Notes under the pieces: model-generated | Database searches by the model: none | What the model was told of the DNA's origin: nothing | The model's input: the letters and a program-made list of their open reading frames with translations, nothing else | Program-made: the position numbers and the translations under genes | Source: Hygrophila difformis | Lineage: Eukaryota > Streptophyta > Magnoliopsida > Lamiales > Acanthaceae | DNA: 64,000 nt | Assembly (NCBI GenBank): GCA_030278955.1 | Contig: JAOANR010000010.1 | Span: 26,910,174 to 26,974,173 of the forward strand | Direction of reading: 5' to 3' | In this document: in pieces, positions 10,635 to 22,907 of the stretch | Position numbering within the stretch: position 1 is the first letter of the stretch | Layout: each line of letters begins with the position of its first letter

Positions 10635-11462
10635 TATTGGTCCCAGATATTACTAAAATCTTGTGTTAGCGCGGTCGCCGAGCGGTGATTAAAACTACGT
10701 GTGAGCGATAGTGTGTGCAAATCAGTGTACGCAGCAGAAAGTAAAGACACGTGATTTGGTAACCCAGTTCGGCCTTCGGCCTACGTCTGGTGGGATTCCA
10801 ATCCAGGATCTAAAACTAACACTCAAAAATCCTAGACCTAAAAGATTACACAATCAAAACAAATTAAGTTACCAAGACTTCCCTGCTTGTAGAATGATCG
10901 TGGTCAGGACTCCCCCACAACTACGATCACTGGACAGCTCGCCCAATCTTGTTTCTCCGATTGTTTGAATCCTCAGATCTTGAAACTCTGGTGCAGCAGA
11001 TCGCCTGAATTCATCCTTCAAATCTCCTTTGAGTTCCTTCGCAAGGCAACTCCAAATTCGTTGACTGAAAAGAATTGTTCAACAAGAACTCTTGTTGAAT
11101 CGATGTAACACAGACCTCAATGATTGAAATGATCTTCAAATTTGCAGAACACTTATCAAGGATTTTCCTAACTCTCTCAAGAAAATAGAACTATCAAGTC
11201 TAGAGAGAAAAATCGACTCAAGTGTTGTAATGTGTGTAAAAGTGAAAGTTACAACTCGATAAAATCAAAACCTACATACAGAAAGTCTAAATACAGGTAT
11301 ATACACTCAGAAGTACGAATTAGACTCTCCTGAGTCGGTTAGACACGCGCACAGAAAAAGAAACTGTCGCACATGTCTGACTGTAACTGCTTCGGTCGTC
11401 TTGTCGTGGTTTCAACAACCATGGAACTACCTCATCTGCACAAAAGCACGTTAATAACAACA
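10635..11462 (-). repeat. Sirevirus-like 3' LTR
   Basis: Matches 18582-19403 across its whole length with scattered substitutions and a few small indels. It is next to the polypurine tract, so it is the 3' LTR in element orientation. Confidence 0.92.
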
Positions 11463-11481
11463 AGCTCCCCCACTCTTGTGG
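11463..11481 (-). other. polypurine tract of the Sirevirus-like element
   Basis: On the minus strand, CCACAAGAGTGGGGGAGCT lies directly upstream of the 3' LTR, as expected for second-strand priming. Confidence 0.8.
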
Positions 11482-11923
11482 AGATGATAATTCCATCACC
11501 AAATGGTGTTGAAACTATCTAAGTCCAAAGAGTATAAGAGATCATAACATAGCAACATAATGTGATACACAAATATGATGTCAAAGAATAATCAAAATGA
11601 ATCAGAAACAACATCCATCAAGCATTCAGAGCATAATCACAGTGCAGACATAAAAAAACATCAGAGCAAATAAAACAAGTAGTTCAGCGGTCATCAGAAT
11701 TACCTAATTATTACAGACCAATAGTTAATCCAGTTTCAGAAATCATCCAGATACCAAAATAGTTCAAAAACCAAAACAGTCATCAAACATCCACAAATAT
11801 TTTCCAGCAATAATCATCCCAAAAACAGTCAAAGTTTAAAATATCGTTGCCCAGTTGTCATGACTACCAGAAAATATTAGTCAGAATTCAGCATCAACAC
11901 CAAATCTCCCCCATGATGGAATA

Positions 11924-13410
11924 TCACTCTTCATCATCAAGAGCAATGTCCTCATCCTCATCCTGCAAATCAGCAGCATCAAAAGACAAAGGAAGCATAT
12001 GAAGAATTTTAAGATTCTCCCTTTTAATAGCCATTGCTTCCTGGCTCCAGGTGGTCAGCCTCTCGTTCAGACGAAGTATCCTCTGCTTCAGCTGATGTAC
12101 AAGGGCAGGACCAGTCAAAGATGACCATTCTTAAAGTCATTATGCATGTCCATCAAATTCGGAGGTGGTTTGTACTCTTTGAGAGCAACCATGTGCTTGT
12201 CTTTGATCTTCACACCAATGAATAGGAGGAATTCGGTGATGAGTGCAGGGTAGGGTAGATTGGCCGTCTTCTTGATTCTCCCAGAGGTATATCCTAGCAT
12301 TTGCTTGAGAAGAAAATAACCAAAATTGATTAAACCCATATGCTTATCCATACAGAGAATGAATTTACCCATCATAGAGCTGACTTGAGACTGATTAGTT
12401 GTCGGAAGGATGTTGGCACTACAGCACTGGTACATGCAGTAGTACTTCAATGTAAGTTCTTTAACACTGAACTTATTGCGGCCAAAACTCTTGACCTTCT
12501 GATTAGAAATCGCCAGTGCAGTAGTGAGAGTGTCTTCCAGCATTAGATCCAAACAGTCACTCATGTCGTCGTTTGGTGGTAGCTTTAACAACTTGAGAAT
12601 CACAGCAGGGGTTAGTTCATGAAATTTACCACAAATATAAATTTTACCGAACCAGGCAGAATGTGGAGTGAGGATCTCGGGATGTAGATTCGCATAGAAC
12701 TCGCGAACATGACTAGGTGAGTAGTGCGTGAGACCCTTAGCCCAAAAAATTAAATGCCTTTCCTGCAGGTGGTCCGAGAAACCCAGAACATCGTAATGGT
12801 TGTGCTTGAAAATCTCCTCGGGCGTGAACTCATTGCCTTTAAGAACTTCCTTCGAAAATGCTCGCATTTCTCGAGTGTAGAACTTGAGACTATAGGCATC
12901 TTCAGCTTTCAAAGCAGCAGGGGGTTTCTGTGGTTCCTTGTGTGGTTTCTTCGATGTTGTGGCTACTGGTGCTGGAGTGGGCGTAGGAGTGGGCTCCTTT
13001 CGCTTTCTGGTTGATTTCCTCCGTGGTTCCGGCGTGGTTGCAACAACATTAGGACCTCCAGTTTGCTGTGAAGCAGTGACATCAGCAAGTTCCTCCTGAC
13101 TCATGTCGTGCAAGCCTTGATTTTGCAGGGGGGAAAGTGGTGGAGTGTGATGCTCAGCATTTAACTCTCGAACAACTTCATCAATAATTGAGGGATCAAT
13201 GGCGATTTCAGGGTTAGGGTTAGGACGATTTTGAGTGGGTGGCTCATTTTCAGTGGGTAGCTGCTCGGAAGTTGCAGCAGCTGTAGGAGCGGGAAGATAA
13301 AGAACAGGGGGTAGGACAGAAAGAGGTTGGGCGTCTATGGGTCATCCAGACGGCGAGCTCGTCGCAGAGGAGGTGGCGGAGTGAGAAGCGGGGTCGGAGA
13401 CGTTCTCCAT
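11924..13410 (-). pseudogene. Sirevirus third ORF with a plant-transposon-type domain
   Basis: This reading frame lies downstream of RNase H and upstream of the 3' LTR, where some Sireviruses carry an env-like or additional ORF. It starts at an ATG at 13410, has an in-frame TGA at 13342-13344 and runs on to 12115. A shifted frame continues to 11924 with an acidic tail (DEDEDIALDDEE). The N-terminal third is Pro/Thr-rich with a basic stretch (RRKSTRKRKEP). The core contains VREFYANL, WFGKIYICGKFHELTP, LLKLP and YPALITEFLLFIGV. To my eye these match the family annotated as putative plant transposon protein (Pfam PF20167 type). I see no signal peptide or convincing membrane anchor, so I would not call it an envelope. 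Its role in the element is unknown. Confidence 0.65.
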
Positions 13411-13720
13411 TTTTTAATTCTTGTAGAAACTTAAACTCAAGAAATGGTTAGAAAGAAAGCTTAAGGAAAGTGGAGAAGTAGTGGACCTTAAATGGAGAGA
13501 GTGGCCGGAATTTTAAGGGTCGTTCGGCGGTTCTGGAGACGTGCGACGTGATTGATGGAGGAGCTGCAGTTACAGAGGAGTTGCAGAGGTGTGATGACAT
13601 CATAGAAACGGCCGAGAGTAATAATGTCATTCCGGATAGAGTTTCTCCATTTGGGCTTATGTTGGGCCTGCAAAAATGATACTTATACACTAAAAATAGT
13701 CAGGCCCGAGTTATAACAAC

Positions 13721-15208
13721 TTAATTGTGGTAGGAAAGACCCAAGGTACTTCTTAAGCCTTCAAATTTTTCTCCATCTAAAGCTTTTGTTAGGATGTCCG
13801 CCCGTTGTTCCAACGACGATATATGCTCAATCCTGCAAACATTATCCTCTACAAGATCTCTAATAAAATGATAACGAATATCAATATGCTTACTCCTACT
13901 ATGTAAAACAGGATTTTTAGAGATATTGATTGCACTAGTATTATCACAGAAAACTAAAAAATCATCCTTATGAATACCGTAGTCCTCGAGTAGTTGCTTC
14001 ATCCAAAGAAGTTGTGAACAGCAACATGTGGCAGCAATATACTCTGCCTCGGCTGTTGATAGAGCTACGATGTTTTGCTTTCTGGAATACCAGCTTACTA
14101 GATTATTTCCCAAGTAGAAGCAGCCGCCAGTGGTAGATCTCATGTCGTCGCAACAACCTGCCCAATCAGAATTGTTAATCCAATCAAGTCAAGTGATGAC
14201 CTCTTTGAAAACCAAATTCCAATATTCATTGTCCCTTTAACATATCTCATGATCCGCTTTACTGCTTTCATATGAGACTCCTTAGGATCGGATTGGAACC
14301 TTGCACATACACCTACACTAAATGAAATATCTGGTCTTGTTGCAGTGAGGTACAGTAGACTTCCAATCATGCTCCTATAAGTCTTTTGATCCACTGATTT
14401 TCCATTCTCATCTTTTCTCAGTTTCTCCTGTTGTCCTAGCGGAGTTCTGACTTATTCCTTGCATACTTCTCCTGACATAGAAAAATACCACCATCCTCTT
14501 GCTTAACCTGTAATCCCAAAAAATAGTGTAATTCTCCCATCATAGACATCTCAAACTCTGATTTCATAGCATCAACAAATTCCTTTCTGAGTTTGACTGA
14601 AGTAGATCCAAAAATAATATCGTCAACATACACTTGAGCTATCGTTAAGTGGTTGTTCTGACGCTTCACGAACAACGTCTTGTCTGCATTTCCTCTTTTA
14701 AATCCATTGTCCACCAAATACTTAAACAATCTCTCATACCAGGCTCTGGGTGCCTGTTTCAATCCATATAAAGCGCCTTTGACTCGATAAACATGATTTG
14801 GATACTTCGGGTCTTCAAATCCAATCGGTTGTGCAACATAGATCTCTTCCTTGATTTTGCAGCTATCTTAATATCCATTTGGTACAGCTTCAAATTCAAA
14901 GAGCATGCTAATGCAAGTAGTATCCTTACGGCCTCCATCCTTGCCACGGGAGCAAATGTTTCGCCATAATCCAAACCTTCAATTTGGGTATAGCCTTGTG
15001 CTACTAGCCTTGCTTTATTCCTTATGATATTGCCTTTCTCATCCGTCTTATTCCTGTAAACCCATTTGGTTCCAATAATGTTGGCGTTATGTGGTGGTTC
15101 TGTCAACTCCCAGACAGCATTCCTCTCAAATTGCAGTAGCTCGTCTTGCATTGCAGCAATCCAGTACTCATCTTTCAACGCCTCAAAGGTATTCTTTGGC
15201 TCAACCAT
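13721..15208 (-). pseudogene. Sirevirus-like reverse transcriptase-RNase H, broken
   Basis: Reading leftward, 15208-14759 encodes the start of copia RT, with GTKWVYRNKTDEKG, KARLVAQGY and LYQMDIK. A short deletion then shifts the frame where AFLNG normally follows. The palm continues at 14762-14436 with KQAPRAWYE and the catalytic YVDDIIFGS. After a further shift, 14394-14140 encodes the connection (SMIGSLLYLTATRPDI). RNase H lies at 14143-13721 with LSTAEAEYIAA, FCDNTSAI and KHIDIRYHFIRD. The catalytic motifs are recognisable, but at least three frame changes separate them. Confidence 0.88.
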
Positions 15209-15260
15209 AGAAATAAAACAATTATAGCTTGCTAGATCCTTGAAATTAATCTCTTTATGC

Positions 15261-16787
15261 CTAGTCTGCCTCTGACCTTGTGGATCTCCAATCCTGAGTT
15301 GAATGATGTTTATGCACTCTAGATCCTTTTATGTTGTTCTGAACTTCAGAGGGTGGTTCTGCTGTAGTTTCGACAACAGTGTCTGTATCAGCATCCTTTT
15401 CCGGAACAGAATCTTTATCAGGGCCTTTATCTGGAGCACTAGGACTGGCATGTTCTTCTTCAGTGACAGATTGCTCAACACCATTAGCATTCTCATGATT
15501 TTGATTAAGAGGTAACTCATCATCGTCTACCCTAATTTCTAAAAGATCAAGATCCTCAAAGAGAACATTAGTAGATTCTATAACCTTCTTATCACTAGTA
15601 AGAGAGACACGATATGCTTTAGAATTGTTAGAATAACCAATGAAATACATATCCAAAGATTTATAATCAAATTTATGCAATTGATTTCTATCATTTAAAA
15701 CATAGCATTTGCAACCAAAAACATGAAAGTATTTTACCGTGGGAGTTTTACCATTCCAAAGTTGGTAAGGTGTGCAGTTGGAGTGTTGTCTCAAAAACAC
15801 TGGGTTGATGATGTGACAGGCAGTGTTAATAGCTTCCGCCCAAAAGCTTTTGCTCATTGAACTGGTGTGAAGCATTGATCTGGCCATCTCTTGCAATGTT
15901 CGGTTCTCGAATTCCTTGCCATGATTGGTTCGGATTCGTGCAATCTTTCTTTGCTTCTCATTCATGAGTCTTTTACTCAGAGCCTCAAAGTACTCAAAAG
16001 TCTCATCTTTTGACCTAAGAAAGAAAACCCAACAATATCTAGAGAAATCATCAACACATACTAAAATGTACCTTTTACCATTTAAGCTCTCCACTTCGGT
16101 TGGACCCATAAGATCCATATGTATCAGGTCGAGGCACTCTTTTGTTTTAATGTCATCAGTCTTCTTATGTCTTGATCTGGTTTGCTTTCCTTTGGCGCAA
16201 TCTCTACAGATAGTTTGGTCGTTCTTCTGTAGTTGCGGCAACCCGCGAACAGCATTTGAATTACTCAGCTTATGCAGTGACTGAAAATTGAGGTGTCCAA
16301 GTCGCTTGTGCCATAGTGTAGTCTGATCATCTTTAGTCAGTAGAACCCGTGGAATGTCATCCTTTAAGATGTAACAATTATTCTTTCTACGACCTCCCAT
16401 CATGATAATCTCCTTTTGATCATTATATACTATGCATGTGTGTTTAGTAAACTTAACCACTAAATCTTCATCACAAAGTTGACTAATAGAGATAAGATTA
16501 GTAGTAAGACCATTTACATAGTAAATTCTAGAAAGTTTAGAAAGAGTATTATCCTTAGATTTACCATAACCCGCAATTTTGCTTCGGGTACCATCACCAT
16601 ACATGACGGCTCCACAATCCTTCTCAGTAAAGTCCTTTAGGACTTCTTTCTTTCCCGTCATATGCCTTGAACATCCCGAATCAAAATACCATTTTTCGTT
16701 TCGATGTTGTTCCTGCACCGAAAGAACTACAAAACAAGCAGAATCTTTATTATAAGTTTTACCTTTAGGTATCCATGCCTTCTGCAT
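15261..16787 (-). pseudogene. Sirevirus-like protease-integrase, catalytic core deleted
   Basis: An open frame of 508 codons. Aspartic protease motif YFDSGCSRHMTG lies near residue 35. GAG-pre-integrase has LWHKRLGHLN and the CRDCAKGKQ zinc site. The integrase core begins LDLIHMDLMGP with the first catalytic Asp. The second catalytic Asp is replaced: the text reads RTNHGKEF where the family has R(S/T)DHGxEF. Immediately after EFEN the frame jumps to RTLQEMARSML. This removes the roughly 30 residues that normally include the NGVVERKNR segment with the catalytic Glu. The repeated N-R context suggests a deletion between short similar sequences. C-terminal integrase motifs (FWAEAINTACHIIN, VFGCKCYVLN) remain. 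Confidence 0.88.
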
Positions 16788-18523
16788 TTTGAATTTCTTT
16801 CGAAGCTCTTGTCGGGCCGTACGACTGATCTACCATTCATGAGATCTCTTAGAATCCGTATGCATGTTTCAGCGGTGTGTCCAGGCAAATTGCAGTACAG
16901 GCAATCTTTCCATCGTTTAGACGACTTTCCAACGAACTCTTCAGGTGGTGCTTCAGTAGTTGAAGTGAGGAAACCTCCACTTGTAAACTTTGTTTTGCTA
17001 GGAGTGCTTTGCTTCTTATAACCTAAACCTTTTTGATCTCCAACACGTTTTCCCAAAGATAAAACTTCATCAAGTTGATTTTTACCTTTAGATACCTTTT
17101 GAAGTTCATTGTTCTTTGCTTTGAGGTCATCAAGCTCTTTCTCCATAACATGAATTCTGTCTTTAAGAGTATTGTTCGCCTTTTGCAAGTCTTTGTTCTT
17201 TTTAACCTCAAGATCATAAGCAATTCTGACGTCTGCCAGTTGTCCTAACAACTTCTTGTTTTCCTGAACAGCAACCTCGAAATCCTCTTTGAGCTTATTG
17301 TAGTCCGCAAGTAGTTGATCATACTCATAATCGCTTTCACCTGAATCATAAGCATTATTGTTAGGTGAAAAACATATTGACTTGACAATACCTTTTATAG
17401 TAGGACTGGTTTCTCTTAGAGTGAATGCAACGACTTCATCAGAATCTGAAATCTGTGCTTCAGTGGTTCTGTCATCGTCCTGATCACCTAGAGTAGCCTG
17501 CAGTGCCTTCTTTTCTCTCATTTCCTTCCTTTTGGCAGTGGCACATTCAGATCGAACATGTCCTTTGCCTCCACATTCATAGCAGATCACCGAGGCAAAC
17601 TTGTCCGGTTTGTCATAGTCTTTCTTGTTGTTGTTGGAACGATCAACTTTGCTGCTGTCATTTCTTTTGAAATCTCTACAAGGTTGTTTGTCCGTCGTCT
17701 AAACAGCGTTGGAACTACGACCTTGTTGTTTGTAGAACTGCTTTGCACGTTTGTCTTGCAACATCTTTGCAACTTTTCTGGAAATGTAAGATACATCATC
17801 TTCAGAAGAGTTTCCAGAATCTTCTTCTTCCACATTGAGGGCAATGTTCCTTGACGATTCTTCTTCGAGGTGGTTCATTTCATAAGTTTGAAGAATTCCT
17901 ACTAGACCATCCAAGGTAATAGTGTTCAACTTATTCAATTCTTCCAATGTAGCAACCTTCGGAGCATACTTCTTGGTGAGAGTCCTCAACATCTTTCGAA
18001 CTAATTTTTGATTATCATAAATCAATCCCAAGGAATAGGCTTGATTTACGATGTCTTTAAACCTCCCGTAATAGGTTGAGATCGATTCGTCCTTGTTCAT
18101 CTTCAAATTTTCGAACATTGTCTCAACTCGCTATAGCTTGGTAGCTCGAACATCCTCCGAACCCTCATACATCACCTCTAGGGTTTTCCATGCGTCATGA
18201 GCCAGTGTGTGGTTTGTGACTAGTTGGAACTGCGTCTCGTCCATGGCACTAAAAATCGCATTTAGGGTCGTACAGTTTCCTTTCTTGGCGTCTTTTTCAG
18301 CTTGAGTATATTCAGCCTTGGTTGCTAGCCGACTACCAGGTGGTTCTGTAGAACCTGCTGGAGCAGTCTGTGGTCGAGTTGGTGGTTGCCAGGCTGTCTC
18401 GACTGCGTCCCATACTTCGTCTCCAAGGGCCATAAGGTGGATCTTCATCCGAGTTCTCCAATATCTGTAGTTCGTGCCATCAAACAATGGTGGTCTTGAC
18501 AGCGATGCACCTTCTCTATTCAT
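16727..18523 (-). pseudogene. Sirevirus-like gag, broken
   Basis: Starts at an ATG at 18523, after the 5' LTR and primer site. LFDGTNYRYWRTRMKIHLM and LNAIFSAMDETQF are the copia UBN2-type gag core. One in-frame TAG follows KL near 18130. The frame then continues (18118-17699) and shifts twice more. The C-terminal part has a CCHC knuckle (CYECGGKGHVRSEC), a long charged coiled coil (LADYNKLKEDFEVAVQENKK and following) and a second knuckle (CLYCNLPGHTAETC). It overlaps the start of the protease frame. Gag would package the element RNA in cytoplasmic particles. Confidence 0.85.
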
Positions 18524-18567
18524 CTTTCCAAGATTTTCAGATCACCTCTACTATATCAGAGTCTGCC

Positions 18568-18579
18568 GCTCTGATACCA
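18568..18579 (-). other. primer binding site, initiator tRNA-Met
   Basis: On the minus strand the sequence after the 5' LTR reads TGGTATCAGAGC, complementary to the 3' end of plant initiator tRNA-Met. Confidence 0.92.
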
Positions 18580-18581
18580 AG

Positions 18582-19403
18582 TGTTGGTCCCAGATATTAC
18601 TAAAATCTTGTGTTAGCGCGGTCGTCGAGCGGTGATTAAAACTACGTGTGAGCGATAGTGTGTGCAAATCAGTGTACGCAGCAGAAAGTAAAGACACGTG
18701 ATTTGGTAACCCAATTCGGCCTTCGGCCTACGTCTGGAGAATTCCAATCCACGATTTTAAACTAACACTCAAAAATCCTAGACCTAAAAGATTACACAAT
18801 CAAAACAAATTATGTTACCAAGACTTCCCTGCTTGTAGAATGATCGTGGTCAGGACTCCCCCACAACTACAATCACTGGACAGCTCGTCCAATCTTGTTT
18901 CTCCGATTGTTTGAATCCTCAGATCTTGAAACTCTGGTGCAGCAGATCGCCTGAATTCATCCTTCAGATCTCCTTTGAGTTCCTTCGCAAGGCAACTCCA
19001 AATTCGTTGAATGAAAAGAATTGTTCAACAAGAACGCTTGTTGAATCGATGTAACACAGACCTCAATGATTGAAATGATCTTCAAATTTGCAGAACACTC
19101 ATCAAGGATTTTCCTAACTCTCTCAAGAAAATAGAACTATCAAGTCTAGAGAGAAAAACCGACTCAAGTGTGTGTAATGTGTGTAAAAGTGAAAGTTACA
19201 ACTCGATAAAATCAAAACCTACATACAGAAAGTCTAAACACAGGTATATACACTCAGAAGTACGAATTAGACTCTCCTGAGTCGGTTAGACACGCGCATA
19301 GAAAAAGAAACTGTCGCACATGTCTGACTGCTTCGGTCGTCTTGTTGTGGTTTCAACAACCATGGAACTACCTCATCTGCACAAGAGCACGTTAATAACA
19401 ACA
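18582..19403 (-). repeat. Sirevirus-like 5' LTR
   Basis: Partner of 10635-11462, with TG..CA ends intact and GTAAA target duplication immediately outside. It should contain the element promoter, but I cannot place the TATA box with confidence. Confidence 0.92.
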
Positions 19404-19408
19404 GTAAA

Positions 19409-22197
19409 CATTGGGTAGCTGTTAATTTAGAGGAGCCATGTGGTAAAAATGGCTACTACACATATCAATGGTTTAATACATAGAAGTTTATCTAACCGTT
19501 TAAAGTCGTGCAGGGTCGTGTGGTAGAGTTAAGGGTCGTGTTGATCTAACAGTTTAATATGATGAGGTACCAATATCATGCGCGGAAACTTGAATCGTCA
19601 CGTGGGATAGATAGTTCACAATGTTGTTCAACCCTCTAATAATTTGTTAATTGATAACATGTTAACATCAAAGTAACAATTTTCAGCGTGACAATTGTAA
19701 AATTGTCACACCTATTAGTGTCTCAATATACAAATTAATGAATTGGAGATTGCCACTCCAGGATTATGCCTCGCGTGATGATTTTGGTTATCGCATCATT
19801 AATAATCCTCGTGCAGCAGAATGTTCGAATGGAATTTTTAATGTGATTTCGACGCCATAATTTGAATACTACCGCGTCAAAATTGTGTAACATGATGAAT
19901 TGAGTTATCACGTAGAATATGGTATATTTTCTAAGTGGATGTATTTCATCGAACATCATGCAAGCATGTATTTTGGCAACAAGTTTAACATACATCCATG
20001 CAAAATCATTATATAATATATGCATCAAACAATAAATTTGGAGAATGAATGCATCCATGGGCGAATTTGAAGTGTATGCTTTATCACAACATGAATGATG
20101 ATGGTGAGTGTGTAGAAAAAGATATAAAAAAATTTTTGTAACAATCTTACCCCGGACTAACCCTGCGCATCATGCCCCCCAACCCCTCCCCATGTGTGAA
20201 TCACATCACCCCATGGTGGGTTGTCGGAAGTGGGACTTGAACCTCCAACCCCAAGGTAAGAATGTTAACCAATTGAGCTGCACCCCATGATGGGTCATTC
20301 GAAGTGGACTTGAACAACCTTCTCTTTAACATCCACCCCAAGTTAAGGATGTTAAGCAGTCGAGCTCTTTAACATAGACCTAAAGGGAGGTTAAGGGTTC
20401 AAGCCCCATCTCCAACAACCCAACATGTATACTTGGTGGATAGTCTGGATGTATACATAGTGAGAGGTTGGTGTGCATGATCTACAGGTCTACCAATATT
20501 AAATCATACACTCAAACAGTCATACATCACCATTCGAATCTACCTAACATGCATTAGAAAATAATATTATAACTAGATTTAACCTAGATGTCTAATGAAA
20601 TTCTAATTATGTGAAATAAACTATAAGAATAAAAATTACCCTAAACATGACTATTCTAAAATCTGAAATCGATTTAAACCCTATTTCATACAAAAATCCT
20701 AAACAGGCATAGAATGAATTAAAAACCCTAAATTATGCAATTCTACATCAAGCAACAAGAATTTTATAGATGAAGATGGAAGTAACCGCTTTGAAAATCT
20801 ATGAAATCTACTAAAAATTGTCATCACGCTACAACTTGTCTCTTTGTGCGCCGTTTCTCTTGCGCGCTGTAGAAGTTTCATAGAGAATTCCCTTGTCACA
20901 TTGTGATCTTGATCTTGTCCATTAGAGTGCCATAACGTTCTTGTGTGCTTATACTTGTGGCATGATCTGTAACAAAAACAATTTTCAAAGTTAGATAATT
21001 TTCCTTCCATACACGCCATAAACTAACTCACACATGACAAAATAATCTTGTCATGCGCGTAAATCAGTATTATCACGCGTTTAATTTAAACTTGAGATTT
21101 TCCAGTTTTTCCATTTTTCAGTATATTCTAATCATTTTTGGCATGATTGTTGATGTTTTATTTACAGGCAATTATTCTTTGGAGAATATGTATTTTTCAG
21201 TTTTAATTCCCCATAAAATTGTGCGAGTGTGATCAAATATATCCAAAATTAGATAAAATAACAGTCAAATTTGACAGTTATCAGTACATTTATAAATATC
21301 CATCCTTGGGCGTTAGTTAGGGGTTCCACACTCAACATTTAGAGATACGAGTTCAAGAATACTTCTTCTTCTTAGGCATCTTTTAGAATAAAGTAGATTA
21401 GATTTCAATTTCGCATTATAAGTTCAATTCATATGTATTGTTCATTGGTGTCATTTCAATTTTACAATTAGTGTAGAATGGACTAGTTTTCGACATCTGG
21501 AGGCCACAATCCGCGAATTTCAACAATCTAATTCAATGGATACGTTTGCAATCCAATGTTCACCCCATCTGTCACGCCATTCAATAAAATTCTAACATGT
21601 TAAGGATTGGGTTGTCCCCTCCGAGTTGCATTCTTTCATCGCATGCTTTCTGGATTCGTCGAACCTCTTATGTTTTGTTTGGTTTTCTTGTTTTCGCTAT
21701 CTCTTTTTCGAATCTGGCTAACAAGGTCCAAGGAAACATGAGTTTTCTATCAGACCCAAATTACTTCCATTAGTGTATGTGATGCCCCAAAGTAAGAGAA
21801 AAATCACTCCCCCAACCCCACACCCAAACCAATTTTGGGTTTCAAAAATTTTCAGAACACTTTATACAAGAAACTTATCGTATTCCGTCTCCAATTCGTC
21901 ATATGAAAAGAAACTTTGGGATAAAATATTGTCATATAAGGAAACTTTGGGCGTAAGAATGACACCTTTTCGTCCAGACACGCGCCCACACGCATAGGTA
22001 CAATGCTCCCAGCTCATATTTGGACACTTCTAACTAAAAGGAGCATAACACCCTCAATTCTTAGCCAAATGAATTGATTCAAGTCCCTACTTGAAGCTAA
22101 AATGAAGATCTTTCTTTTTATATAAGAATCTCTAGAAATATGATGATATTCAACTTATAAAGAAAGCTAAATTTTTTTTTTTCACTTTTCAGTACAC
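19409..22197. other. intergenic DNA, no gene supported
   Basis: AT-rich sequence with short reading frames that have no recognisable similarity. Two tRNA-like pieces near 20205-20420 are the only identifiable structures. On the plus strand, about 20380-20412 also has a GGGTTCAAGCCCC box that may belong to a second SINE fragment. Confidence 0.5.
20160..20290 (-). mobile_element. tRNA-derived SINE head
   Basis: On the minus strand, GGGGTGCAGCTCAATTGGTT (A-box region) is followed about 30 bp later by GGAGGTTCAAGTCCCAC (B box). The spacing and sequence are those of a pol III promoter inside a tRNA-like head. It is too diverged to fold as a full tRNA, and no target duplication was identified. Confidence 0.55.
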
Positions 22198-22202
22198 CAA
22201 AT

Positions 22203-22797
22203 TGTTATCACCCAAAACTATTTAGGCCCAATAAATTTAGCCCAATCCTTCGAGAGGCCCAGTCCAATTTAAAATTTATCCGGATAGACCAAGTGGTGAG
22301 AAGCCGCCATCTAGTTCCAGATTTATCCGGATGATGACCAAGTGGTGGGGAGAAGCTGGCAGCATAAGAGATTCATGCAGGCAAACAAAATGGAGGAGGA
22401 TCTGTTGTCATCAAGGCATAAGGAATCTGAGCATTCAAGACAGGCATTGAACACTGAGGCGTTGTCTGAGGAGAGGATCATGGACGGCGCCATCTAAGGA
22501 AGAGAGAATCATGGAATTGGCAGCGTTACAACTCCACTCTTAAGCAGATAGACGTGGTGCTTCCCTATAAATAATAGGAGGTAGCATCCATGAGAGACAT
22601 CTATACACACCCCTAGAGGATTCGCACTTTCAATATTTTACTTCCTGCAATTTTTTCCTTCCTGCAAGTTCAATTCATGTTCTTACATTCCTGCAAATTT
22701 TCCATTCCTTTACAGCTTTGCTTAAATTATTGTAATTCCCTTCGGTGAATCTTGTAATCATCTTCACCTTTATTCAATAAAAAATTATTGGTTAACA
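22203..22797 (+). repeat. TR-GAG 5' LTR
   Basis: TGTTATCACC..GGTTAACA. CTATAAATAATAGG near 22564 is a good TATA-box candidate. ATTCAATAAAAAATT near the end is a likely poly(A) signal region. Confidence 0.92.
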
Positions 22798-22818
22798 AAT
22801 TGGCACGCCCAGTGGGAC
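22798..22818 (+). other. putative primer binding site
   Basis: TTGGCACGCCCAGTGGGAC follows the 5' LTR after one or two bases, the usual place for a tRNA primer site. I did not assign the tRNA. Confidence 0.6.
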
Positions 22819-22907
22819 ACGAGTGGAAAACCATATCCGCTTAGATCTAGTTTTTACGACTTAGATCCGGACGAGTAGTAAGAGATTTGACTCAAAAATT
22901 CGAAGAA

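Larger units (their letters stand above)
10635..19403 (-). mobile_element. Sirevirus-like Ty1/copia retrotransposon, full length, inactive
   Basis: An 8.77-kb element in minus orientation. It has two LTRs of about 825 bp (10635-11462 and 18582-19403), an initiator-Met tRNA primer site, a polypurine tract and a perfect 5-bp target duplication GTAAA (10630-10634 and 19404-19408). In element order it carries gag, protease-integrase, RT-RNase H and an extra ORF between RNase H and the 3' LTR. That layout, plus the gag and zinc-knuckle sequence, points to the SIRE lineage. Every coding segment is damaged, so the copy cannot be autonomous. The TG terminus of the left LTR has mutated to TA. Confidence 0.9.

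Noticed and set aside
13205..13225. GGGTTAGGGTTAGG telomere-like run
   Set aside because: It is short and lies inside the Sirevirus third ORF, where it encodes Asn-Pro repeats.
11924..13410. calling the Sirevirus third ORF an envelope gene
   Set aside because: Position fits, but I see no signal peptide, membrane anchor or coiled-coil fusion features, and the motifs point to a plant transposon-protein domain.
20699..21019. 106-codon minus frame
   Set aside because: No recognisable domain, splice signals or repeat relationship. Its length is compatible with chance.
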